Position numbers and translations under genes: made by a program. A DNA stretch of 34,697 nt, taken from the NCBI RefSeq assembly GCF_000299875.1, contig NZ_AMRK01000020.1:1-34697 (forward strand). Reading direction: 5' to 3'. The DNA comes from Celeribacter baekdonensis B30. GTDB taxonomy: Bacteria; Pseudomonadota; Alphaproteobacteria; Rhodobacterales; Rhodobacteraceae. Below, piece by piece: positions 1 to 6,492 of the stretch; the stretch's first letter is position 1, and every line of letters starts with the position of its first letter. The notes below the pieces were generated by a model. That model saw nothing but the letters and a program-made list of their open reading frames with translations. It was not told the origin of the DNA and did not search any database.

Positions 1-11
1 GCGACCTGTAG

Positions 12-299
12 TTACTGCACCAGCTCTGTAATAGTCAGCTTGCCATTCACACGGTCGGCAACGAAGTTGATCTGTGCGCCTTCACTCAGCCCTTCCAGCA
101 TCGCGGGATCGGCGAGAACGAAGACCATTTTCATTGCTGGCATGTCGAGGTTTTCCAGCGGGCCATGGTCGACAGTAATCTTGTTCCACTTGGCATCGAT
201 CTTGGTCACCGTGCCCGAGGACATGGCACTATCGCTAGCAGCAATTGCAGTTCCAGCGGTCATCAGAAGGGCAGCGGCGAGCGTCAAAAATTTGGTCAT
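12..299 (-). CDS. CusF-like periplasmic copper-binding protein
   Basis: Small (95 aa) secreted protein with an N-terminal signal peptide (about residues 1-20, ending AIA-A) followed by a CusF-type OB-fold. Visible metal ligands are His45 and the Met-rich strand MPAMKM (Met53, Met56, Met58). In E. coli CusF the ligands are one His, two Met and a Trp that caps Cu(I) through a cation-pi contact; here the Trp position appears to be Met53, a variant found in many CusF-like proteins. It probably carries Cu(I) in the periplasm to the efflux or oxidase components encoded upstream. It is the last gene of the minus-strand copper operon, 23 bp after the cupredoxin gene. Family is secure; the metal is inferred from family and context. 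Confidence 0.88.
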   Translation of the reverse strand: MTKFLTLAAALLMTAGTAIAASDSAMSSGTVTKIDAKWNKITVDHGPLENLDMPAMKMVFVLADPAMLEGLSEGAQINFVADRVNGKLTITELVQ

Positions 300-322
300 G
301 ATTGGTTTCCTTTGATTTGAGA

Positions 323-799
323 TCAGTTGACAGTAAGGGCGCCGTGCATGCCGCCTTCATAGTGGCCGGGCAGCAGGCAGGCGAATTCGAAGTTGCCGGC
401 CTTGTTGAAAGTCCAAAGGATCTCCGCCTCTTCACCTGGTTCAAGGCGCACAGCGTTAGGGTCGTCATGTTCCATCTCAGGGAACTTGGCCATCAGCTCT
501 TTGTGTTCAGCGTTTTGTGCCATCGAATCCATCACGAACTCGTGGGTTTCCTCACCCATGTTCGTGATGCGCAGGCGCACGGTTTCACCCTCAGAAAAAG
601 TCATTTCCGAGGAGGGTTCGAAGACGAACGGTGCGTCCTTGTCGTAGTCCTCACGCATTATCACATCGATGGTTCGCGTGGGTTCATGGCCATGCATCGC
701 AGGCATGCCGATGGCCATTTGACCGTTGCCGTGCCCGGCGTCCGCAATTGCGAGGGCGGGAATCAGGGCCAGCCCCAATGTCAAAAGTGCAGTTTTCAT
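323..799 (-). CDS. Plastocyanin-like cupredoxin
   Basis: Secreted 158-aa protein; the start at 799 was chosen because it begins a clean signal peptide (MKTALLTLGLALIPALAIA), whereas longer versions add an Arg-rich stretch overlapping the oxidase gene. The C-terminal half is a cupredoxin fold with a type-1-like ligand set: His86 in ETHEF, then Cys141, His146 and Met151 in the pattern C-x4-H-x4-M. A His/Met-rich segment (about residues 23-38: GHGNGQM, MPAMHGH) follows the signal peptide and may bind extra copper. It lies 26 bp downstream of the multicopper oxidase and before the CusF-like gene, so it likely serves as a periplasmic copper carrier or electron donor/acceptor for the oxidase. Exact redox partner is not determinable from sequence. 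Confidence 0.87.
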   Translation of the reverse strand: MKTALLTLGLALIPALAIADAGHGNGQMAIGMPAMHGHEPTRTIDVIMREDYDKDAPFVFEPSSEMTFSEGETVRLRITNMGEETHEFVMDSMAQNAEHKELMAKFPEMEHDDPNAVRLEPGEEAEILWTFNKAGNFEFACLLPGHYEGGMHGALTVN

Positions 800-825
800 G
801 AGCGTGTTTCTCCTGTGCTCTGGCA

Positions 826-2193
826 TCAGCCCTGCCGCACGCCGCCGCGCGGCGTGATCACGGTTTTCGGACTGGTGTTGTATGCATGTTCGGGCAGCTC
901 GCCCGTCCATTCGTAGGCCTGTGTTCCGGGCGGGTTGTCGTACCAGCCAGGATCGCTGTAATCGTCGCGGTCGATGCCCTCGCGAACCTTCACCACGCTA
1001 AACATGCCACCCATTTCCAATGGGCCATGCGGCCCCCATCCGGTCATCATCGGCACGGTGTTCTCGGGGATCTCCATCGACATCTCGCCCATATCCGCCA
1101 TACCCGCCGTGCCCATCGGCATGTAGCCAGGCTGCTGGCGGCGGATCATTTGGGTCAGGCGGGACTTGTCGGCGCCAATAAATGTAGGGATGTCGTGGCC
1201 CATAGCATTCATGGTGTGGTGCGACTTGTGGCAGTGGATCGCCCAGTCACCTTCGTGAATCGCGTCGAACTCGTAGGCGCGCATGGCGCCTACAGGAATG
1301 TCGATCGAGACCTCGGGCCAACGGGCACTTTCCGGCACCCAGCCTCCGTCAGTACAGGTGACCTGAAAGTCATAGCCATGCATGTGAATTGGGTGGTTGG
1401 TCATCGTCAGGTTGCCACAACGCACACGGACGCGGTCCCCCTTGTTGACCACCAGAGGATCGATGTCCGGGAAGATCCGGCTGTTCCAGGTCCACATGTT
1501 GAAATTGGTCATCTCGGCCACGCGCGGGATGTAGGTCCCCGGGTCGATGTCATAGGCCGCAAGGAGGAACGCGAAATCCCGGTCCACCGGCATGAACGCC
1601 GGGTCGCGCGGATGCACGATGAAGAGCCCCATCATGCCCATGGCCATCTGTACCATCTCGTCCGCATGCGGGTGGTACATGAAGGTGCCGGACTTGATGA
1701 GGTCGAACTCGTAGACGAAGGTCTTACCCGGCGGGATGCCGGGATGCGACAAACCACCAACTCCATCCATTCCCGATGGCAGGATCAGTCCGTGCCAATG
1801 CACGCTGGTATGTTCCGGAAGACGGTTGGTTACGTAAATACGCACCCGCTCGCCTTCGACCGCTTCGATTGTGGGTCCGGTGGATTGGCCATTGTAGCCC
1901 CAGAGCCGCGCAATCATCCCGTCCGCCATAATCCTTTCAACAGGCTCTGCAACGAGGTGGAACTCCTTTACATCTCCGTTCATGCGATACGGCAAAGACC
2001 ATCCGTTCAGTGTTACAACGGGGTTGTAGTCGAACCGATCCGAAGGCCTTGGGGGAACTTGTGTATAGGGGCTGTCGGTAAAGGCGGCCTCGGGCAGATC
2101 GCGAAAGCGTGTTTGCGCGGCCCCGGCGTTCGCCAGCACAGCTCCAGCGCTCGCGGTCAATCCCGCGCCCAGTAATTGACGACGGTTCATCAT
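826..2193 (-). CDS. Multicopper oxidase (CopA/CueO-like, Tat-exported)
   Basis: 455-aa multicopper oxidase, likely oxidising Cu(I) in the periplasm for copper tolerance. All four copper-ligand blocks are visible: HWHG (132-135), HPH (174-176), HPIHMHG (267-273) and HCHKSHH (320-326). The N-terminus NRRQLLGAG followed by an Ala-rich hydrophobic stretch fits a twin-arginine signal, as expected for an enzyme exported folded with copper. The C-terminal part is Met-rich (about residues 360-400), typical of copper-resistance members. The start ATG at 2193 overlaps the stop of the TolC-like gene by 4 bp (ATGA), indicating translational coupling; a second ATG lies directly after it. The protein is shorter than many CopA proteins (about 600 aa). 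Confidence 0.92.
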   Translation of the reverse strand: MMNRRQLLGAGLTASAGAVLANAGAAQTRFRDLPEAAFTDSPYTQVPPRPSDRFDYNPVVTLNGWSLPYRMNGDVKEFHLVAEPVERIMADGMIARLWGYNGQSTGPTIEAVEGERVRIYVTNRLPEHTSVHWHGLILPSGMDGVGGLSHPGIPPGKTFVYEFDLIKSGTFMYHPHADEMVQMAMGMMGLFIVHPRDPAFMPVDRDFAFLLAAYDIDPGTYIPRVAEMTNFNMWTWNSRIFPDIDPLVVNKGDRVRVRCGNLTMTNHPIHMHGYDFQVTCTDGGWVPESARWPEVSIDIPVGAMRAYEFDAIHEGDWAIHCHKSHHTMNAMGHDIPTFIGADKSRLTQMIRRQQPGYMPMGTAGMADMGEMSMEIPENTVPMMTGWGPHGPLEMGGMFSVVKVREGIDRDDYSDPGWYDNPPGTQAYEWTGELPEHAYNTSPKTVITPRGGVRQG

Positions 2194-3590
2194 TCTTCGC
2201 TACCTCCGGTCAGAGTAATTGCCCCGCCCCAAATCGCCGCGGTCGCGTCTGTTTCGGCAAGCCAGTAGTCACGTTTCGCTTCTGCGGCAGAGAGGCGCGA
2301 AGCGAGCCCCTCCTGGGCATCAGCGATCAATTCAAAGGTCGAGGTCAGCATGCCGTTGTAGGACAGCAGCGCTTCGTCATCGATCTGGCGTCGCAGAGGC
2401 AAAACAGAGTCGCGCCAATGCCGCGCGATGCTATGGCGACCGGTGATGGCCCTATAGGCCATGCGTGCGTCCGAACGCGCATCGACGGCCTGCTGGGCCA
2501 GCCTGTTCGCTGCCTGCAGATAGGCCATGCGGCCACGCTTCGACACCAGCGGACCGGTGTCGTAGAGCGGGATCTCGAAATCTAGAGCAAGCGCTGGATT
2601 GGCCTCGGTTTCTCCGGCTGCACGTTCCAGGTCGAAACCAGCCACCAACTGGACGTCCGAGACCATACGGGTTTGCCCGGTCAGACGGTAGTCCAGCGCG
2701 AGCGCCTCGAGTTCCAGCTTTCCAGATGCCAGGTCTACGCGGTTTGCCAGTGCCAGCTGTTCGATATTTCCTGCAACGCGCGGGCCACCAGGCAAGGCGG
2801 GCAGCGAGTCCGGCACGAATACAGTGGTGTCGCTACCCCAAAGCCCCATCAGCCGAAGCAGTTTTTCTTTGGCCAATTGCGCCTCCAATTGGGCGGCTGC
2901 ACGTTCGGCGGCAAGCTCAGCAGTAAAGGCATGCTCCCTTGCTTGATCGGCCTTGCTCATCGCGCCGGTACGGCCCAGTTGCACAGCAAGTTCGGACGCT
3001 GCCTCGGCAGTGCCCTGAGTTTGAGCGATCAGTGCAGCGGCTTCGAAAGCGCCAACCGCCTCAATCCAGGCCCGGCGGGTTTCAACGGCCAAGTCTATCG
3101 TGTCGGCGAGCGCAGCAAGTTCGGATTGTCTGAAGCGAATCTCCGCAAGTTGGGTCCGCGGTGCGGATGTTGCCACGTCGAGCAGGGAGTTGATTAATGT
3201 TGCCTCAAGTGTGCGAGTGACATCGCCAGCCAACCCGGAGATTGACACACCGATCGAGGGCACCGGCCCCATAGCCACTTCCCATAAGTCAGTTGAGGAC
3301 AGACCTAGCTCAGCGAAGCTGGCTTGAAGTGCGGGACTGCTTATCAGGGCAACCTGCACTGCGGTGTCGGCGCTGACGGTCTTACCATGCACCATGGCGT
3401 GAACCCTCTTGCGCGTTTCCTCAAGGTCCGCGGCAGACAGGTTCCAGATCGGTGTGGCCCCTAGAGCCTGGCGTGCACCCGTCTCGACACTGCCAAAGCC
3501 CGCGCGATCTGGTTTTGCACGCTCAAGAACGGCAGGACTGGCGCAGGCGGACACCAGCAACATGGACCCCATGAGAAGAGGCAGTTTCAT
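2190..3590 (-). CDS. TolC-family outer membrane efflux lipoprotein (CusC-like)
   Basis: 466-aa outer-membrane efflux protein. The N-terminus is a lipoprotein signal with lipobox LVSAC (Cys16), and the remainder is rich in long Ala/Glu/Leu/Arg helices with two related halves, as in TolC/CusC trimers that form the outer-membrane duct of tripartite pumps. No RND pump or membrane-fusion gene lies in this window, so the pump partner must be encoded elsewhere, or this protein works in copper release without a dedicated pump. It overlaps the upstream small lipoprotein gene by 4 bp (3587-3590) and the downstream multicopper oxidase by 4 bp, so it sits in the middle of one tightly coupled copper operon. 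Confidence 0.88.
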   Translation of the reverse strand: MKLPLLMGSMLLVSACASPAVLERAKPDRAGFGSVETGARQALGATPIWNLSAADLEETRKRVHAMVHGKTVSADTAVQVALISSPALQASFAELGLSSTDLWEVAMGPVPSIGVSISGLAGDVTRTLEATLINSLLDVATSAPRTQLAEIRFRQSELAALADTIDLAVETRRAWIEAVGAFEAAALIAQTQGTAEAASELAVQLGRTGAMSKADQAREHAFTAELAAERAAAQLEAQLAKEKLLRLMGLWGSDTTVFVPDSLPALPGGPRVAGNIEQLALANRVDLASGKLELEALALDYRLTGQTRMVSDVQLVAGFDLERAAGETEANPALALDFEIPLYDTGPLVSKRGRMAYLQAANRLAQQAVDARSDARMAYRAITGRHSIARHWRDSVLPLRRQIDDEALLSYNGMLTSTFELIADAQEGLASRLSAAEAKRDYWLAETDATAAIWGGAITLTGGSEE

Positions 3591-3802
3591 TCGCCACCCT
3601 CCCGTTGTTCATCATTCAGCATCCGCCATTCGGCCGGTTCTCCGACCGAGTAGCCCGCGTAAGCAACAACAGGCCCGGGTTGCGCAGACGCGACCACAGG
3701 CGATGTAACCGCCGCCGTAAGCGCTGGCACGGTTTCAAGTTCAGGAAGCGCCGAGCAGGCGGCCCCGAACAGCGGCAAGGATGCCGCAAGCAGAATTTTC
3801 AC
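3587..3802 (-). CDS. Small lipoprotein of the copper operon
   Basis: 71-aa predicted lipoprotein: short signal peptide with lipobox LFGAAC (Cys16), then a Pro/Ala/Val-rich stretch and a charged C-terminus (DEQREGGE). No family recognised. The 4-bp ATGA overlap with the following TolC-like gene suggests co-translation, so a role in copper efflux or outer-membrane assembly is likely by association only. About 60 bp separate it from the upstream His-rich protein gene. Confidence 0.7.
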   Translation of the reverse strand: MKILLAASLPLFGAACSALPELETVPALTAAVTSPVVASAQPGPVVAYAGYSVGEPAEWRMLNDEQREGGE

Positions 3803-3862
3803 TTAGATTTCCTCGAAATGTCAGATGCAGATGGTCGCAGTCAAACTGCGGCTACAGGTGCA

Positions 3863-4207
3863 TCAGGCGCGAGGAGGGCGCCGCAAACCTTCGGGTGTGG
3901 CCGAACGGACTAGGGACGCAATATCCCAGGACCGGAGGGAAACATTAGCGGACTGCTTTGTGCAACTTTCGGCACCTACGAAGTCACCGACCACGCAGAT
4001 ATGTGACGCACAGTGGTCTGCTCCATGGTCGATATCTGCAGCCGGAATGTCCGTTTCATGATGGTGGCGCTCGTTTGAAGACTCCTGAGCGACTTGTTCA
4101 ACAGAGCACGAAACCATGGCTGATGCATTGGACGGCATCAGGGTCACTGCCACCAATATGGAGGCAATCTGGAGTATCCCAAAAACGGCCCGAATCCTGT
4201 ACATCAT
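3863..4207 (-). CDS. His/Cys-rich secreted protein, likely copper-associated
   Basis: About 114 aa with start at 4207 (a second ATG follows at 4204; an in-frame start at 4273 would add 22 residues ahead of the signal peptide). The hydrophobic signal peptide ends near ASA, after which come His-rich and Cys-containing segments (RHHHETD, DHGADHCASHIC) that could bind metal. The C-terminus reads RPPRA, a tail I associate with small copper-operon proteins of the DUF2946 type, although I cannot assign the family with confidence. It is first in the minus-strand copper operon, so it may be a metal-sensing or metal-scavenging periplasmic protein. Family assignment uncertain; coding status supported by signal peptide and synteny. 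Confidence 0.6.
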   Translation of the reverse strand: MMYRIRAVFGILQIASILVAVTLMPSNASAMVSCSVEQVAQESSNERHHHETDIPAADIDHGADHCASHICVVGDFVGAESCTKQSANVSLRSWDIASLVRSATPEGLRRPPRA

Positions 4208-4453
4208 TTTTGAAGCTGTATTGCTGAAACAAAATGTCGGCAAGTCACCAAAACGTGTGGGCAAATTTTTCATACATTCTTCGTAGAAGTTTGAAAAAAC
4301 TGCTGAAATCCTAATCGATCAATGAATGTGCGAGCGTAGATGTCGCAAGCGGTGACGACATGATCGCCCGCTTGAAAAACATCATTGCGTTGGAGACTGA
4401 CGGAGCGTTGGTCTAACGGTTGATTTCTACTGGCGGCACAAACCCGTAGTCGC

Positions 4454-4738
4454 TTACTCGAGAGCATTCAGGAACCTAGCGTAGTCATCACTGACCTCCC
4501 TCGCCTCAACAAAGGCGCGAGCGCGCTCGGCGTCGAGACAACGGAAGTAGTCCTGCACATCGGCAATGTAGGCCTCGAAATCGCTTCTGATCAGATCGGC
4601 GTAGGCACGCATGTCGTCTTGCGACTGAGGCAAGAACGGTCGTTCGGGAGGTACGCAATCTGCTGCTGCGGCTATCGGCATGCTTCCAAGCAGGAACGCG
4701 AACAGCAACGGTGCGTTGCGCGCAATAAACAGCCGCAG
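4454..4738 (-). CDS. Small secreted protein with probable CTG start
   Basis: Small secreted protein of 94 aa if translation begins at the CTG at 4738-4736. That start lies 7 nt after AGGAG (rc of 4746-4750) and yields a normal signal peptide: basic n-region RLFIAR, hydrophobic core, cleavage near AAAA-DC. The only standard alternative is an in-frame TTG at 4708, which gives 84 aa without the basic n-region and has no clear ribosome-binding site. The mature part is acidic and helical with two Cys (ADCVPP, YFRCLD), which may form a disulfide. It is read divergently from the type IV secretion operon and next to it, so a transfer-related envelope role is possible. Not assigned to a family. Confidence 0.6.
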   Translation of the reverse strand: MRLFIARNAPLLFAFLLGSMPIAAAADCVPPERPFLPQSQDDMRAYADLIRSDFEAYIADVQDYFRCLDAERARAFVEAREVSDDYARFLNALE

Positions 4739-4926
4739 GGCAAAACTCCTTTGCCGCCTTTAAGATTATCATTCTGTCGGCTATCACCGTTATCGGAGCA
4801 AGGCGAACTTCGTCAACACGTTATTATTGTCTTGCTATCATTAATGTTGTTTTGTATCGCTCACGGTGTTGCGACCCCGTGGGCCTGATACTGCACCCAG
4901 GCAGAACAAGGACCCAAGGGAAGGCC
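4739..4926. promoter_or_regulatory. Divergent intergenic region ahead of the T4SS operon
   Basis: About 190 bp, more AT-rich than its surroundings (notably 4820-4860), lying between the minus-strand secreted protein and the first plus-strand gene of the transfer operon. It must carry promoters in both directions. A weak sigma-70-like pair on the plus strand (TTGCTA, 17 nt, TATCGC, near 4833-4861) is the best I can see and is not convincing. The ribosome-binding site for the 4927 start is GGGAAGG (4918-4924). Confidence 0.35.
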
Positions 4927-5253
4927 ATGATAGAAGAAGCCCCGAATGTGGTTACAGAAGACGGACTGCGCGGCTTGCTCGCCGAGGGCTACCTCATTGA
5001 GGTGGTCTGCAAGGAGAGAGCAGAGAAGCGCCATAACAGCTGGTACGGCTCGTGGGTCATCCGCGCCGTCGCCACTGATGAGCGTGACGATAAGATGCTC
5101 GTCACCAGCCGAAGCGTCCTCAAGCTCCGCGACTTCAAAACCATCGTTGGCCTTGTCAGTTTCCTGGCCGACATGGGCTGTACGACCGCTAGCATCCCAC
5201 TTGAAGAAGGTGGCCGCGAGCGCCACGCCGCGCCGCCGGTCAAAGGCAGCTGA
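4927..5253 (+). CDS. Hypothetical protein at the head of the T4SS operon
   Basis: 108-aa soluble protein without signal peptide or membrane segment; I do not recognise the family. The start at 4927 is supported by a GGGAAGG ribosome-binding site 3-5 nt upstream; an earlier in-frame ATG at 4852 has no such site. Visible features are a Trp/Tyr patch (NSWYGSWVIRAV) and a basic C-terminal tail. It precedes the VirB1-like gene and overlaps its probable N-terminus in another frame, so it is very likely co-transcribed. A regulatory role in transfer is possible but only by position. Confidence 0.6.
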   Translation: MIEEAPNVVTEDGLRGLLAEGYLIEVVCKERAEKRHNSWYGSWVIRAVATDERDDKMLVTSRSVLKLRDFKTIVGLVSFLADMGCTTASIPLEEGGRERHAAPPVKGS

Positions 5254-5893
5254 CCGCGCGACTGCGCTCGTCGTTGCTTTGGGTACAGGCGTTTGTTCCG
5301 CGCCCCCGGCCCTGGCCGACGGTTTCATCTTTTCGGTTGGCCCAGACGGCCAATTGATTTCCTCTTCTCAAGAGACAAACGGGCGCCTTTTTCTCTTCGC
5401 AGAACCTCGCGTTCCTGACGCAACGAGCGAGACAGCGATCCCGGCTCGATCCGCCGCCCGCGCCACCCCAGAAATCCTCCATGCGATCGAGACCACGGCG
5501 CTACGGTATGCCGGGCATGGTGCGCTGCGTCGCGCAGGGCTTTCCGTCACTGATTGGGCGCTCCTTTACCGAGCCAACATTGAAGTCGAGAGCGCATACA
5601 ATCCGGCTGCACGTAGCCCTGTCGGTGCCATAGGCCTCGGGCAGCTTATGCCGGATACTGCCCGCGACCTCGGCGTGGACCCACATGACATTGCGCAGAA
5701 CCTCGACGGATCAGCCCGCTACTTGCTGATGATGCTCGACCAGTTCGGTGAGGGCTCTCTGGCCCTTGCGGCGTACAACGCTGGCCCTGAGGCGGTCACA
5801 CGCCACGGCGGCATCCCCCCTTTTCGAGAAACCCAAGGGCATGTGGCCCGTGTGACTGCCGTGTTTGAGCGGCTCAGAGGAGATCTTTCATGA
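5201..5893 (+). CDS. virB1: Lytic transglycosylase, VirB1-like
   Basis: Soluble-lytic-transglycosylase-type (SLT) peptidoglycan hydrolase that would open the cell wall for assembly of the secretion channel. The catalytic Glu is in the block NIEVESAYNP, followed by GAIGLGQLMP and the AAYNAGP motif, all standard for family-1 transglycosylases. The signal peptide (basic RRRSK, then a hydrophobic stretch ending ALA-DG) requires a start before about 5240. In frame, only TTG at 5201 (giving LKKVAASATPRRRSK) or GTG at 5210 fit, and neither has a strong ribosome-binding site, so translation may be coupled to the overlapping upstream gene. The stop overlaps the virB2 start by 4 bp. The exact start is the uncertain part. 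Confidence 0.85.
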   Translation: MKKVAASATPRRRSKAADRATALVVALGTGVCSAPPALADGFIFSVGPDGQLISSSQETNGRLFLFAEPRVPDATSETAIPARSAARATPEILHAIETTALRYAGHGALRRAGLSVTDWALLYRANIEVESAYNPAARSPVGAIGLGQLMPDTARDLGVDPHDIAQNLDGSARYLLMMLDQFGEGSLALAAYNAGPEAVTRHGGIPPFRETQGHVARVTAVFERLRGDLS

Positions 5894-6204
5894 CATCGAG
5901 GAAACGTCAAAGCGTGCTCCGCACGCGGGCGATCACCGCGTTCGGCGCGATGGCCCTTATCGTGCTGGCAGGTCCAGCGCTCGCGCAGAGCATCGACCTC
6001 TCGCCGGTACAGACCCTGCTTCAAGGCATTGTCGATGCGATCACCGGTCCCTTGGGGATCGTGATTGGCACGCTCGCGCTGATCGGGGTGTTCCTTTCCT
6101 GGCTCTTTGGCATCCTCGACTTTCGTCAGGCGCTCTGGGTCGTGGTTGCAATCGCCGGCATCGCCGCAGCACCCACCATCGTCGCCGCCATCTGGACCAC
6201 CTGA
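5890..6204 (+). CDS. virB2: VirB2-like pilin
   Basis: 104-aa major pilin of the conjugative pilus. It has a long signal peptide ending ALA-Q (about residue 32) and two hydrophobic helices (about 50-70 and 78-100) separated by a short polar loop, the usual VirB2/TrbC architecture. The start ATG overlaps the stop of the lytic transglycosylase gene by 4 bp. Position between virB1 and virB3 supports the call. Confidence 0.92.
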   Translation: MTSRKRQSVLRTRAITAFGAMALIVLAGPALAQSIDLSPVQTLLQGIVDAITGPLGIVIGTLALIGVFLSWLFGILDFRQALWVVVAIAGIAAAPTIVAAIWTT

Positions 6205-6213
6205 GCTCCATCC

Positions 6214-6492
6214 ATGGCTGACCAGTCCCGCGTATTCATCGGTCTTCTCAGGCCACCCAAGCTGATGGGCTTGCCGATCATGTACGCCATGGTCTGGCTC
6301 TTCGGCTCGACGCTCCTGTTCCTCTGGGTGCAGAGCTGGGTGGTGGCTGTGTTCGCGGGGTTGGCCTGGCCGGCGCTCTGGAAGGCCGCAGACTGGGATC
6401 CGAACTTCCTCGATGTCCTGGTGATCACCCTGCAGGAAACCCCGCCCACGACGAACCGCAAGCTGCACGGAGGCGACAGCTATGCCCCGTGA
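6214..6492 (+). CDS. virB3: VirB3-like inner membrane protein
   Basis: 92-aa VirB3 component of the inner-membrane complex. The N-terminus contains the common pattern FIGLLRPPKLMG followed by two adjacent hydrophobic segments (about 25-57) and a polar C-terminus. It starts 9 bp after virB2 and overlaps the start of virB4 by 11 bp, so VirB3 and VirB4 are probably made in a coupled way; the two interact directly in known systems and are fused in some. Confidence 0.92.
   Translation: MADQSRVFIGLLRPPKLMGLPIMYAMVWLFGSTLLFLWVQSWVVAVFAGLAWPALWKAADWDPNFLDVLVITLQETPPTTNRKLHGGDSYAP

Noticed and set aside
886-2175. Long plus-strand reading frame of about 429 aa opposite the multicopper oxidase
   Set aside because: It is the antisense shadow of a GC-rich gene: His/Arg/Val-rich, no domain, and the minus-strand frame encodes all multicopper oxidase motifs.
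4270-4467. Minus-strand frame of 65 aa between the copper operon and the secreted protein
   Set aside because: It overlaps the better supported secreted-protein gene, has no ribosome-binding site or domain I can recognise, and could be non-coding spacer.
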